Positions 39,149 through 47,786 of a stretch of 64,000 nucleotides of DNA are shown piece by piece. The notes below the pieces were generated by a model, which did not search any database, was not told where the DNA came from, and was given only the letters and a program-made list of their open reading frames with translations. Position numbers and translations under genes: made by a program. The stretch spans positions 24,217 to 88,216 of the forward strand of contig DBXM01000002.1 in assembly GCA_002309655.1 (NCBI GenBank), written 5' to 3'. How positions within the stretch are numbered: the stretch's first letter is position 1; each line of letters opens with the position of its first letter. The stretch comes from Mageeibacillus sp. UBA1212 (lineage in GTDB: Bacteria > Bacillota > Clostridia > UBA1212).

Positions 39149-39820
39149 TCACCACACAAACGGAATGACCTTCTTCCGGACCTTCTTTTTGTATTCCGCG
39201 TAGCCCTCGAAACCTTCCTCGAGCACTTTTTCCTCGTTTTTGATGCGGAGCGCTATGATCGGGATGTAGCCGAGCATTATCGCAAGCGAAAAAAGCGAGC
39301 CGAGCACGAGAGGCATGCAGAGGAACAGCACGAGCGTGCTCATGTACATCGGGTGGCGCACGACGCCGTAAAGCCCTGTGTCGATCACCTTCTGGTTCTC
39401 CTGAACTTCGACGGTCCGCGAGAGGTAGACGTTTTCGCGCAGCACCTCGGCATAAAGAACGTACCCGGCGAGGAAAAGGCCGGCTGCGACAAAACTGATC
39501 CACATCGGCAGCACAAACCACCCGAACCTGAAATTTAGCCCCGCGACGACAAAAGCCGCGACGAACATCAGTCCGCTCAAAGCCAGAACAGTCTTCTGCT
39601 CGCCCTGCTTCTCTCTCGCGTTCAACCGTTTTTTCAGGAGTTCCGGATTTTTGAACATCATCACGATTCCCGCACAGAACATCGGCACGAACAAAACGCC
39701 GAGAAGAAGCCACCCCTGCGGGAACGCGAACGTGCCTGCCGGCAGGAAAATCAGCAGTCCGACAAGCGCCAGACCGATTAAAAACTTCGCGATTGCGCTG
39801 AAAAACAGTTTTAATGTCAT
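39149..39820 (-). CDS. Isoprenylcysteine carboxyl methyltransferase-like membrane protein
   Basis: A 223-residue membrane protein with five to six helices: ALVGLLIFLPAGTFAFPQGWLLLGVLFVPM, LSGLMFVAAFVVAGL, WISFVAAGLFLAGYVLYAEV. The diagnostic C-terminal block is VIDTGLYGVVRHPMYMSTLVLFLCMPLVLGS, then LRIKNEEKVLEEGFEGYAEYKKKVRKKVIPFVW, which is the phospholipid/isoprenylcysteine methyltransferase (ICMT/PEMT) fold with RHPMY and the Glu-Glu pair. It is next to a second RHP-family protein, so both may act on one lipid or quinone-like substrate. The substrate is not determinable here. Start follows AGGGGAATAGC. Confidence 0.83.
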   Translation of the reverse strand: MTLKLFFSAIAKFLIGLALVGLLIFLPAGTFAFPQGWLLLGVLFVPMFCAGIVMMFKNPELLKKRLNAREKQGEQKTVLALSGLMFVAAFVVAGLNFRFGWFVLPMWISFVAAGLFLAGYVLYAEVLRENVYLSRTVEVQENQKVIDTGLYGVVRHPMYMSTLVLFLCMPLVLGSLFSLAIMLGYIPIIALRIKNEEKVLEEGFEGYAEYKKKVRKKVIPFVW

Positions 39821-39861
39821 AAGCTATTCCCCTTTATTTAGGCAAAAACGTTGGTTCGGAC

Positions 39862-40332
39862 TCAGAGTATCAGCTCCATCTGACGTTCCTTTGTCTTCAT
39901 CCCCATTTTCTCGTAAAACCGCTCAGCCGGCTCGTTCCCCGCCCAGACGTTGAGCGTCACCTCGTAGCAGCCGAGCCGCCGCGCCTCGTTCTTTACAAAC
40001 TCGAAAAGCGCAGTCCCGACGTGCCCGCCGCGCGCCTTCGCGTCTACGCAGAGGTCGTCGATGAAAATCGACTTAAACTTCACCATGTACTCCGCTGCCG
40101 GCTGCTCCTTGATGCGGCAGAAAGCGTAACCGATCACCCTGCCGCGGCCGTCGACTGCCACGAAAATCGGATTTTCGTCGTCGGAAATCATCTTCTTCAG
40201 CTCTTCCACCGAATACTTGGTGGTCCCCGGCACGAAAATGTCCGGCCTTATCGCCGCGTGAATCTCGAGCACCTGCCCGAGGAGCTCGAGTATTCTCTTA
40301 ACATCTTTGTTTTCGGCTCTTCTGATCGTCAT
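39862..40332 (-). CDS. GNAT N-acetyltransferase
   Basis: A 156-residue acetyltransferase with TIRRAENKDVKRILELLGQVLEIHA at the N-terminus, KSIFIDDLCVDAKARGGHVGTALFEFVKNEARRLGCYEVTLNVWAGNEPAERFYEKMGMKTKERQMEL, which contains the acetyl-CoA loop (x-R-x-x-H-V-G-T-A) and the terminal FYEKMGM signature. The domain is complete and short, as in diamine-type acetyltransferases. The start at 40332 follows GGAAGGC. It lies 54 bases after an alpha/beta hydrolase gene on the same strand. Substrate unknown. Confidence 0.87.
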   Translation of the reverse strand: MTIRRAENKDVKRILELLGQVLEIHAAIRPDIFVPGTTKYSVEELKKMISDDENPIFVAVDGRGRVIGYAFCRIKEQPAAEYMVKFKSIFIDDLCVDAKARGGHVGTALFEFVKNEARRLGCYEVTLNVWAGNEPAERFYEKMGMKTKERQMELIL

Positions 40333-40385
40333 TTTTGCCTTCCTTTCGGGAAAAACAGCCTTTATCCCGTCACCGCCGTCACGTT

Positions 40386-41144
40386 TCATCCCATTGGGAG
40401 AATCATCTGCAAAATCAACTCCGCCGTTTTCTTTGTCTGCTCCTCAGAGGTTATTTTCGCCTCTCCGTCGCCGCGCTGGTGCCCGTACGACCCGAACTGC
40501 GAGTGGTTGCCGCCTTCGATAACGTACTCCTGCGCGCTCTCCGGCAGGTTCTTTTTGCATATCTGATAGCTGTTCATATTCAGAACGCCGTCCTCGGAGC
40601 CGTAGAGCGAAAGCACCTTGAGGTCCTTCGGCAGCTCCTCCGTCGAATAGGAAGCGAGAAGAAACAGCCATTCGACCTGATCCCCTTGCTCCGCCGCGAA
40701 GAACGAAGCGGCCGTGCCTCCGAGAGAATGACCCGCCAGGTACCAGTGCCTGTAGTCGTACCTTTTCATAATCTCCCCGGCCTTGTCGTAGTTGAAAATC
40801 ACGAGCTTCATGGGCGCCCTCAGCAGGAACACGTCGACCCCGTTGTTGGCGATGATCCGGAGCAGCGGCGCGTAGGACGTCTCCTCGACCTTCCCTCCCG
40901 GGAAGAAAATCATCGCCTGCCCTCCTGTCCCGGGACCGTCGAAAAACCACCCGAAGTCCTCCTCGGTAACCGTCACCCTTTCGTCGGATTTGAGCGCCTC
41001 TTTGGCGGTCCCGTCGGCACGGTAGTAAACGCTCGTGTAGAGCAGCATCGCGAGCGCGAAAATGATCACAACCGCGAGCGGGATGATCCACGCAAGGTTC
41101 TTTTTGTTGAATTTTTTCTTTTCGGAGTTTCTTTCCTGTGTCAT
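40386..41144 (-). CDS. Membrane-anchored alpha/beta hydrolase
   Basis: A 252-residue protein. One N-terminal membrane helix (LAWIIPLAVVIIFALAMLLYTSVYY) anchors an alpha/beta hydrolase domain: the oxyanion strand AMIFFPGGKVEETSYAPLLRIIANNGVDVFLLRAP, nucleophile elbow AGHSLGGTAASFFA (Ser), LLASYST, then SLYGSEDGVLN (acid) and GGNHSQFGSYG (His). This is the 'alpha/beta hydrolase fold' seen in exported Firmicutes esterases (Abhydrolase family with NHSQFG). The catalytic domain probably faces outside. Start ATG 41144 follows TAGGAGGCC. Confidence 0.87.
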   Translation of the reverse strand: MTQERNSEKKKFNKKNLAWIIPLAVVIIFALAMLLYTSVYYRADGTAKEALKSDERVTVTEEDFGWFFDGPGTGGQAMIFFPGGKVEETSYAPLLRIIANNGVDVFLLRAPMKLVIFNYDKAGEIMKRYDYRHWYLAGHSLGGTAASFFAAEQGDQVEWLFLLASYSTEELPKDLKVLSLYGSEDGVLNMNSYQICKKNLPESAQEYVIEGGNHSQFGSYGHQRGDGEAKITSEEQTKKTAELILQMILPMG

Positions 41145-41207
41145 ACCCAGGCCTCCTATGCAGTTCAAAATTTCGCTATTTTTAGCGGGAATCTAACCCG
41201 CCGTGCT

Positions 41208-41444
41208 TTACGAGAACGTGATTCCGCAAATCGTCACGCCGTTGAAGTCCGCCATGTAAACTCCGAGGTAGACGGTCCCGCTGTAGGTGACGTCCGCAAG
41301 GTCAATGGTCACTGTGCGGTCGGGCGTCCAGAAGTCCCCGGTCGCGTTTTCCATCACTTCGTACGCGAGCGCGTTTTTCATCTTCCTGGTAGCCGGCTTT
41401 TTGACGTCGCTTATCGCGAAGGCGCTGCCGGCGTTCTTTAACAA
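41208..41444 (-). pseudogene. Possible remnant of a beta-sandwich protein C-terminus
   Basis: A 78-codon frame on the minus strand from a TTG at 41444 with no ribosome-binding site. The translation, KNALAYEVMENATGDFWTPDRTVTIDLADVTYSGTVYLGVYMADFNGVTICGITFS, has regular beta-strand character like the last domain of an extracellular glycosidase. It seems too well structured to be random, yet has no start signal and is preceded by a non-coding gap. I treat it as a possible gene remnant, with low confidence. Confidence 0.3.
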
Positions 41445-41664
41445 AAACTTCCGGCGTTTACATTTTAATATATTTTAGCACAACCCTGCCTGTTTTTCAA
41501 TCACGAACGGCGGGTATTTCCGCGTTTCCGCGTTTTCCGCCTTAGTTTGCGGCGCCGCGGTTTGTAACGAATTGTAACGCGAATTGTAACTATTTGTCCC
41601 TTCCATTCCGCAGCGTGACGTGGTAAAATTACCTTATCAGACTTCATTGAAGGAGCATTAAACC

Positions 41665-42093
41665 GTGGAAAAGAAGAACAAAAGAAAAAGAAGGCTGAAC
41701 TGCGGGCTGATCGCTCTGGGGGCGTTCGTTCTGCTCTGCGCGGCGTTCGTGATTTGCGCGAATCTTTACGTGAAGGACATGCCCCGGCGGATGATCGCCC
41801 TCGCCACCTCGTACTATGGTGAAAGCGGTGCGGCCGCTTCCGGGATTCCCGCCCGCGAATATCTCGAAGTTCAAGCGATGCAGTGGGACGACATGACCCA
41901 CGCGGTCGTTCGCGTCTCCGGGAACCTTACAGACACGGAACCCGACATACCTTTCTCGGAAGATCCCCGTTATGACCTGTACGATCAGTTCAGAGTCGAA
42001 TTCAAAGGCGGAAAGTGGGTCGTCACGAACGCCGCCTACAGCTATCAGGGCCGCTGGAGTGAGTCTCCGTCCTACGAAGGAGGTGCGGAATGA
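41665..42093 (+). CDS. Small membrane-anchored protein preceding the ABC exporter
   Basis: A 142-residue protein from GTG 41665 after AAGGAGCATT. A Lys/Arg-rich start (KKNKRKRRL) and one helix (CGLIALGAFVLLCAAFVICANLYV) anchor an external domain of about 105 residues (DMPRRMIALATSYYGESGAAASGIPAREYLEVQAMQWDDMTHAVVRVSGNLTD...KGGKWVVTNAAYSYQGRWSESPSYEGG) of NTF2-like or lipocalin-like character. No family recognised. Its stop overlaps the start of the ABC ATPase gene by four bases (ATGA), so it is co-translated with the exporter and probably an accessory subunit. Confidence 0.75.
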   Translation: MEKKNKRKRRLNCGLIALGAFVLLCAAFVICANLYVKDMPRRMIALATSYYGESGAAASGIPAREYLEVQAMQWDDMTHAVVRVSGNLTDTEPDIPFSEDPRYDLYDQFRVEFKGGKWVVTNAAYSYQGRWSESPSYEGGAE

Positions 42094-43115
42094 GTACCGA
42101 ATCCGTTAGTATTAACGCGCCGGAAAATCCCGGATTTACCGAAATAAAGGCAAAAAGTGATAATAGAGAAGTCGTGCTAGAGGTGCGCCACCTCGAAAAG
42201 TATTTCGGCCGCCGCCGCGTTATCGCGGACGCTTCTTTTGACGTTTACGCCGGCGAGATATTCGGCTTTCTAGGGCCCAACGGCGCCGGGAAGACCACGA
42301 CCATCAAAATGATTCTGGGCTTTCTCTTCCCTGACTCCGGCGAGATCCGCATCATGGGCCACGATCTCCGCACCGAATACGAAAAAGCGCTGGCCTGCGT
42401 GGGCGGCATCGTCGAAAATCCCGACATGTTCCGCGACTTCAGCGGTCTGGAAAATCTGAAAATGTACGCCGACCTTCACGACGGAGTAACGCGTGAACGC
42501 ATCGACGAGGTCGTGCGGCTCGTGGGTCTCGAGAAGCGTATCCGCGACAAGGTCCGCAAGTACTCCCTCGGCATGAAGCAGCGCCTCGGCGTCGCCCAGA
42601 GCATACTTCACAAGCCGAAGCTGCTGATTCTCGACGAGCCCACCAACGGTCTCGACCCGGCAGGCGTCAAGGAGCTCCGCAACACGCTCCGGAAAATGGC
42701 CGACGAAGAACAAATCGCGGTGTTCGTCTCCAGCCACATGCTCGCTGAGATGGACCTCATGTGCGACCGCGTATGCATTATCGACAAGGGCGTCATTAAA
42801 GGCGTCATGTCCGTCGAAGAGCTCCGCCACGCCGGCGGGAACGAGCGTGAATTCAATTACACGCTGACCGGCGCGCCGCGGGAGCAGGCTCTCGGCATCC
42901 TTCGCGGGCTCGGGCTTTCACCCTCCCCCGCTTCAACTACTGACGGCGACGACGCTTCGTTCAACGTTTCTGTCCGCATGGACCGTTCCCGCCTCGCGGA
43001 GGTCAACACGGCTCTGATTTCAGCCGGCGTCAGCGTTCTCACCGTCGCGGAGACGAACCGCACCCTCGAGGACGTCTTCATGGCTGTAACGGAAGGAGGC
43101 GGCACAATTGAGTAA
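42090..43115 (+). CDS. ABC transporter ATP-binding protein
   Basis: A 341-residue ATPase subunit of a BcrA/drug-export-type ABC transporter. Motifs: Walker A GPNGAGKTTTIKM, Q-loop region VGGIVENPDMFRDFSGLENLKMY (Glu replaces the usual Gln), signature YSLGMKQRLGVAQ, Walker B LLILDEPTNGLDP with catalytic Glu, and H-loop SSHMLAEM. After the nucleotide-binding domain, about 90 residues form the C-terminal regulatory part typical of lantibiotic/bacitracin exporters, ending in TNRTLEDVFMAVT. It follows the small anchored protein and overlaps the permease gene by 8 bases. The ATP-binding domain begins only at about residue 28. Confidence 0.93.
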   Translation: MSTESVSINAPENPGFTEIKAKSDNREVVLEVRHLEKYFGRRRVIADASFDVYAGEIFGFLGPNGAGKTTTIKMILGFLFPDSGEIRIMGHDLRTEYEKALACVGGIVENPDMFRDFSGLENLKMYADLHDGVTRERIDEVVRLVGLEKRIRDKVRKYSLGMKQRLGVAQSILHKPKLLILDEPTNGLDPAGVKELRNTLRKMADEEQIAVFVSSHMLAEMDLMCDRVCIIDKGVIKGVMSVEELRHAGGNEREFNYTLTGAPREQALGILRGLGLSPSPASTTDGDDASFNVSVRMDRSRLAEVNTALISAGVSVLTVAETNRTLEDVFMAVTEGGGTIE

Positions 43116-44775
43116 ACTGTCAAAACTCTACAAGAACGAAATGAAGCGCGTCATCCTCCGCCCCACTATGTGGATCGGTCTGCTTCTCGCGTTCGCGCTG
43201 ACCGCGGGCATGGCTTTGAAAGGAAGAGCGACCATTCTCGAATCGCGCCAGAATATGTCCGAAGGCGAATACCTCAACAACCTCAAGCAGCAGATTATGC
43301 TCGAAAAGGAGCGAATCAAGAGTTATAACGAGGCCCTCTCGGTTGCCGAAACGCAGCTCACCGAATCAGACAGCAGTTCTTCCGAATACCTTTCGGCGGT
43401 CAACCGGGCGATCTCAAGCAGGCGCGGTCTGACGTGCTCGCGGGCGAGAATTTCCGTCCTCCAGATGAAGCTTGACAACCGCCTCACCGGGAACGACTAC
43501 CGGACCGCAATTCTCGAAGTACTCCTGCGGAATTACGAGCAAACGGAGGCTCACAGCCCCGGCTACAGCTACGGCTCGCTTGAATACGCCCTCGAAAAAC
43601 TCAATGAGGCGATTACGGTAATTCCCGTCGACGAGCAGGCCTTTTCGGACCGTCTTGCCGCGCTGGAGCCGGCAGTTAAAAGCGATGATTTTGCCTACTT
43701 TTTGGACGAATTAATAACTGCAAAGGAATCGGAGCCGGAATCCCCTCTGCGCGACGCCACCCTCGAGGCCTACAGTCTCGTCAAGTCATACGGACCCGAA
43801 AAGCTGAGCCACGCCGGCGTGCAGGAAGTCATCCGCCGCGTCAGCGACTACGCCTCCGCAAAAGTGGTCTATCTTGACGTGTCAGGCAAAAACAGCCGCG
43901 GTATTCAGAGCGAAACCTTGAAGAAGAGCACCACAATCTACAATCTGCTCACCGCCGACCTCGAGAACAACATCTCCGGCGAACGCGCCGCAAGAATCAC
44001 ATCCTTCGACCCGAAGCTTCCCACCGACTCAACCGTTTCCGACCCCAACAACGTAATCTCCATGTCAGTGGGCATTGTCGGAATGCTCGGAGTGCTCCTC
44101 ACGGTTCTCGTGATCGCAGGCAGCTCGGTGGCGGGTGAAATACGCAGCGGCTCGATAAAATCTCTTATCGTGGCACCGGTCAAGCGCGGCAAGATATTCG
44201 CCTCGAAGGTGCTGATGATTCTCACCGTGACCGTATTCCTCTCACTCGCCGTTTCCGCCTTCGGCCTCCTTTTCGGCTCCGCGGTAACAGGCGTCTGGAA
44301 CCACGGCCGCGTCCTCTACAACTCCGGCACCGAAGCGCGCATAATGCCCTTCTGGGCCGCCACGCTTCTCACCTCGCTGATCGACGCGTACGGAATCTTC
44401 TTCCTCGCTATGATCGCGCTGACCCTCTCCTGCCTCACCCGGAACTCCGTCGTGTCAGTGCTCGCCCCCGCGGGCTACTACATCGCCAAGGTACTCATCG
44501 ACATCGCCGGCGGCCTCACCTCCGACCGTTTCGTGAACGCCGTCCTCCCGATGGAAAACTTCCGCAACCTCTGCTTCACAAAGGACGCCGGTTCCCTGAT
44601 CAACGCGAGCCGCCTGATTGTTGGAAGCCTCGACTCGGATTCTCCGTTCGGCGAAGCAATCAACTACATCATGCACCCGGTAACGACCGTCTACTCGCTG
44701 ATCTTTACGCTCATCCTCATCGCGATAATAATCTGGGCGGCGAGGGACGCGTTCTGCAGACGCGACATTACCTGA
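43108..44775 (+). CDS. ABC-2-type permease
   Basis: A 555-residue membrane protein from TTG 43108 after GAAGGAGGCGG, inside the end of the ATPase gene. It has an N-terminal helix (WIGLLLAFALTAGMALKG), then about 270 residues outside the membrane containing a coiled-coil-like region (IMLEKERIKSYNEALSVAETQLTE), and five more helices (VGMLGVLLTVLVIAGSSVAGEIRSGSIKSLIVAPVKRGKIFASKVLM, where SIKSL..AP..R..I...K is the ABC-2 signature). The layout fits YhaP- or BcrB-like exporters of peptides or lipids. Substrate not evident. Confidence 0.88.
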   Translation: MSKLSKLYKNEMKRVILRPTMWIGLLLAFALTAGMALKGRATILESRQNMSEGEYLNNLKQQIMLEKERIKSYNEALSVAETQLTESDSSSSEYLSAVNRAISSRRGLTCSRARISVLQMKLDNRLTGNDYRTAILEVLLRNYEQTEAHSPGYSYGSLEYALEKLNEAITVIPVDEQAFSDRLAALEPAVKSDDFAYFLDELITAKESEPESPLRDATLEAYSLVKSYGPEKLSHAGVQEVIRRVSDYASAKVVYLDVSGKNSRGIQSETLKKSTTIYNLLTADLENNISGERAARITSFDPKLPTDSTVSDPNNVISMSVGIVGMLGVLLTVLVIAGSSVAGEIRSGSIKSLIVAPVKRGKIFASKVLMILTVTVFLSLAVSAFGLLFGSAVTGVWNHGRVLYNSGTEARIMPFWAATLLTSLIDAYGIFFLAMIALTLSCLTRNSVVSVLAPAGYYIAKVLIDIAGGLTSDRFVNAVLPMENFRNLCFTKDAGSLINASRLIVGSLDSDSPFGEAINYIMHPVTTVYSLIFTLILIAIIIWAARDAFCRRDIT

Positions 44776-44810
44776 GGCGCTTGATGCACCGGAAAACAGA
44801 ATAATACAAC

Positions 44811-44885
44811 AAAGGGAAAGCCGTCTTAACGCACCTTTAAAAGCCCGGCAACGGGCCCCGTGCAAAAAGATAGTTTTCCCTTTTT
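44811..44885. terminator. Terminator between ABC exporter and his operon
   Basis: Outer stem aaagggaaa (44811-44819) with tttcccttt (44875-44883), followed by TTA; an inner hairpin gcccg-gcaa-cgggc at about 44843-44856. It may act in both directions. Confidence 0.55.
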
Positions 44886-44941
44886 ATAGGCAAAATGTTC
44901 AGTCGGATTCAAGCGGCTGAAACTCTCTTCGAATCAGGTTC

Positions 44942-45589
44942 TCAGGTCATCTTCTCCTGCTTGACCTTCTTGTCGATCACATGCCTGCGGCCGAGTTCCG
45001 CCCTGACGTCGTCGAGAGATATTCCCGCTTCGGCCATCAGCACCATCACGTGGTAAACCAGGTCGGAAATCTCGTAAACCGTCTCCGCCTTGTCCCGCGC
45101 CTTGCCCGCGATAATGACCTCCGTGGACTCCTCGCCGACCTTTTTCAAAATCTTGTCGAGCCCCTTCTCGAATAGATAGGAGGTGTACGAGCCCTCTTTT
45201 TTGTTGACCTTGCGGTCCTTGATCATCTCCATCAGCGCATCCGCGGTGAAGCCCTCCTGCGTGTCGCTCTTATACACCGGATACTCAAAGCAGGAATCCG
45301 TTCCCAAATGGCAGGCGGGACCGTCCGCCTTCACCTCGATAACCAGCGAGTCGCGGTCGCAGTCGGCGGTAACGGAAATGATGTGCTGGTAGTTCCCGCT
45401 TGTGTCGCCTTTCAGCCACAGCTCCTCCCGCGAACGGCTCCAGAAGCAGGTCAGCCCTTTCTCAAGGGAAATCTCCAGGCTTTCGCGGTTCATATACGCA
45501 AGCATAAGCACGCGGCGTGTCGCGTAGTCGACCACCACCGCTGGAATCAGCCCTTTTTCGTCATATTTCAGTTCGTCAATCGTTACCAT
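44942..45589 (-). CDS. hisIE: Bifunctional phosphoribosyl-AMP cyclohydrolase / phosphoribosyl-ATP pyrophosphatase
   Basis: Second and third steps of histidine synthesis. The HisI half (residues 1-105) has DYATRRVLMLAYMNRESLEISLEKG, FWSRSREELWLKGDTSGN and the zinc-site motif DCDRDSLVIEVKADGPACHLGTDSCF; the HisE half (about 115-215) has EGSYTSYLFEKGLDKILKKVGEESTEVIIAGK and EISDLVYHVMVLMAEAG. The start at 45589 (MVTIDEL) is preferred over a TTG two codons upstream because GGAG lies 8 bases before it. It is the last gene of the operon, 11 bases after hisF. Confidence 0.96.
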   Translation of the reverse strand: MVTIDELKYDEKGLIPAVVVDYATRRVLMLAYMNRESLEISLEKGLTCFWSRSREELWLKGDTSGNYQHIISVTADCDRDSLVIEVKADGPACHLGTDSCFEYPVYKSDTQEGFTADALMEMIKDRKVNKKEGSYTSYLFEKGLDKILKKVGEESTEVIIAGKARDKAETVYEISDLVYHVMVLMAEAGISLDDVRAELGRRHVIDKKVKQEKMT

Positions 45590-45600
45590 AATCAAATCTC

Positions 45601-46362
45601 CTAAACGATTCTCGCCGGCACTCCCGCCGCCGCCATTCTGCGCTTAAGCTCCGGAATTTCGATCTCCCCGAAGTGGAACACCGACGCCGCCAGCCCCGCG
45701 TCAACCTGCGGAAGCGTTCTGAAAAGGTGGATGAAATCGCCTATCGACCCCGCGCCTCCCGACGCAATAATCGGCACCCTCACGCTCATGCAGACCTTCG
45801 CCAGCAGGTCCAGGTCGAACCCCTTCTTCACGCCGTCCGTGTCGATCGAGTTGACCACGACCTCCCCCGCGCCGGTTTCGACGCAGCGTTTGATCCAGCC
45901 GATGGCCTCCATTCCCGTGTCCTCACGACCGCCTTTGGCGAAAACGTGAAATTTCCCGTTAACGCGCGCCACGTCGACCGACAGCACCACGCACTGGCTT
46001 CCATATCTCTCGGCCGCCTTCGCGACAAGAGAAGGGTCGCGGATCGCACCCGAGTTTACGCTGACCTTGTCGGCCCCGCATTTCAGAACCCTGTCGAAGT
46101 CGTCGAGCGTGTTGATCCCGCCACCCACGGTAAGCGGTATGAAAACCCGCGAAGCCGTCTCGGCGAGAATGTCCGTGAACAGCCTGCGGCCTTCCGCCGA
46201 CGCCGTGATGTCGTAAAAAACCAGTTCGTCCGCGCCTGCACGGCTGTAGTATTCCGCAAGCTCCACCGGCGACGCCACGTCTCCGAGGTTCTTGAAATTA
46301 ACGCCTTTTACCACTCTTCCGTCGCGAACGTCAAGGCAGGGAATGATTCTCTTCGTTATCAT
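45601..46362 (-). CDS. hisF: Imidazole glycerol phosphate synthase, cyclase subunit
   Basis: Joins with HisH to make imidazole glycerol phosphate and AICAR. The 253-residue TIM barrel has the N-terminal KRIIPCLDVRDGRVVKGVNFK (catalytic Asp11), PLTVGGGINTLDD, KVSVNSGAI, YGSQCVVLSVDVAR and GVKKGFDLDLL (catalytic Asp in DTDG). The start overlaps the hisA stop by four bases, indicating translational coupling. Length and motifs are normal. Confidence 0.97.
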   Translation of the reverse strand: MITKRIIPCLDVRDGRVVKGVNFKNLGDVASPVELAEYYSRAGADELVFYDITASAEGRRLFTDILAETASRVFIPLTVGGGINTLDDFDRVLKCGADKVSVNSGAIRDPSLVAKAAERYGSQCVVLSVDVARVNGKFHVFAKGGREDTGMEAIGWIKRCVETGAGEVVVNSIDTDGVKKGFDLDLLAKVCMSVRVPIIASGGAGSIGDFIHLFRTLPQVDAGLAASVFHFGEIEIPELKRRMAAAGVPARIV

Positions 46363-47087
46363 ACTTCCGCCTCCCCGGCCGCCGCCTTAACCGCCTCCGC
46401 AAGGTCTACCGCGCGCGTATAATATGCCTTTCCGATTATCGCGCCGTAAAGACCCAGTTTCTTAAGCGCCGCGACGTCTTCCATCGAAGAGACGCCTCCC
46501 GACGCAATGATATCGACCCCGGAACCCTCCGAAAGCGTCCTGTAGAGCTCAAGGTTCGTCCCGCGCATGGCGCCGTCCCTCGAAATATCGGTAACAATTA
46601 TCGTCCCGATTCCGAGCGTTTTGACCCGCTTCAGGAATTCAATTCCGTCAATTTCTGTCTTCTCGGTCCAGCCCTTTATCGCGACTTTTCCGTCCTTCAA
46701 ATCGATTCCGACCGCGATCTTTTCGCCGTAAAGCGAGGCGCACCTCTCCAAAAAGTCCGGATTTTCGACCGCCGCTGTGCCTAAAATGACCCTGTCGATT
46801 CCGTTCTCGAGATATTTCCCGACCGTCTCGACCGTTCTGATTCCGCCGCCGACTTCCGTGAAAAGACCCGACTCTTTCTTTAGTTTCAAAATGAGTTCAA
46901 GGTTCGGCGTGCCGCCGGTGCGCGCGCCTTCCAGATCCACGACGTGCATCTGCCCCGCACCGCACTCTCTGAAATCAAGAGCTACTTCAAGCGGGTTCTC
47001 GCTGTAAACCGTCATCTCGCGGTAGTCGCCTTTGTAGAGCCTTACCGCCCTGCCGCCGTAAATATCAATTGCGGGAAAAATCAACAT
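46359..47087 (-). CDS. hisA: 1-(5-phosphoribosyl)-5-[(phosphoribosylamino)methylideneamino]imidazole-4-carboxamide isomerase
   Basis: Fourth-step isomerase, a TIM barrel of 242 residues and paralogue of HisF. Motifs: MLIFPAIDIYGGRAVRLYKGDY (catalytic Asp8), HVVDLEGARTG, EVGGGIRTVETV, RVILGTAAVENPDFL, VTDISRDGAMRGTNLELY (second catalytic Asp) and IIASGGVSSMEDV. It begins 6 bases after hisH and its ribosome site GGGGTGA lies inside the hisH end. Confidence 0.96.
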   Translation of the reverse strand: MLIFPAIDIYGGRAVRLYKGDYREMTVYSENPLEVALDFRECGAGQMHVVDLEGARTGGTPNLELILKLKKESGLFTEVGGGIRTVETVGKYLENGIDRVILGTAAVENPDFLERCASLYGEKIAVGIDLKDGKVAIKGWTEKTEIDGIEFLKRVKTLGIGTIIVTDISRDGAMRGTNLELYRTLSEGSGVDIIASGGVSSMEDVAALKKLGLYGAIIGKAYYTRAVDLAEAVKAAAGEAEV

Positions 47088-47093
47088 GCGGCG

Positions 47094-47732
47094 TCACCCC
47101 TTCCCGCCGGGAATACCGGAAATACCGCAGAACGCGCGCAGAATTTCAAGACCCGCTCCCCCGCTTTTTTCCGGGTGAAACTGGCATCCGTAAACGTTCC
47201 CGAGCTGAACCGAAGCAGTGATTTCCGCGCCGTATTCAGTCACAGCCGCAAGCGCCTCTCCACAATCCACGGCACAGAAAGAGTGCACGAAATACACGCA
47301 CTCGCCGTCGTTAACGTTCGCTAAAAGCGGCTCTTTTTTAAGGATTTTCAGCTGGTTCCAGCCAATGTGGGGAATCTTCAGGCGCCTGTCCCAGTTCTCG
47401 AGAGAGTTCACAGGCACGACGCGACCCGGGATCAGTCCGAGCCCTTTGTGCAGACCGAATTCTTCGCTCTCGTCGAAGAGCAGCTGCATCCCGAGGCAGA
47501 TTCCCATCAGCGGCTTTCCGGTCGCGGCAAACGCCTTCACGACCGCGTCAAGCCCCTTCTCCCGCAGCTTGTCTGCAGCGTCTCCGAACGCTCCGACTCC
47601 CGGAAGAATCAGCCTGTCCGCCGCCATGATCTCGTCCGGATCCGACGTGACCGCGGCCTCTTCGCCTATGTATTTAAGGGAACTGCGAAGTGAAAAAAGA
47701 TTCCCGACGCCGTAGTCCAAAATCGCAGTCAT
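47094..47732 (-). CDS. hisH: Imidazole glycerol phosphate synthase, glutaminase subunit
   Basis: Class I amidotransferase that feeds ammonia to HisF. In the 212-residue protein the nucleophile is in MGICLGMQLLFDESEE, the His-Glu pair in GCQFHPEKSG, and the N-terminal AILDYGVGNLFSLRSSLKYIG matches the family. RLILPGVGAFGDA forms the oxyanion region. It is 54 bases after hisB; in this gap sits one copy of the recurring CCT-WWWTA-GGCAAA motif. Confidence 0.96.
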   Translation of the reverse strand: MTAILDYGVGNLFSLRSSLKYIGEEAAVTSDPDEIMAADRLILPGVGAFGDAADKLREKGLDAVVKAFAATGKPLMGICLGMQLLFDESEEFGLHKGLGLIPGRVVPVNSLENWDRRLKIPHIGWNQLKILKKEPLLANVNDGECVYFVHSFCAVDCGEALAAVTEYGAEITASVQLGNVYGCQFHPEKSGGAGLEILRAFCGISGIPGGKG

Positions 47733-47786
47733 AAAGTGTCCTCCGATTTACGGTTTTTACCTATATAAAGGCAAATATCCATGTCT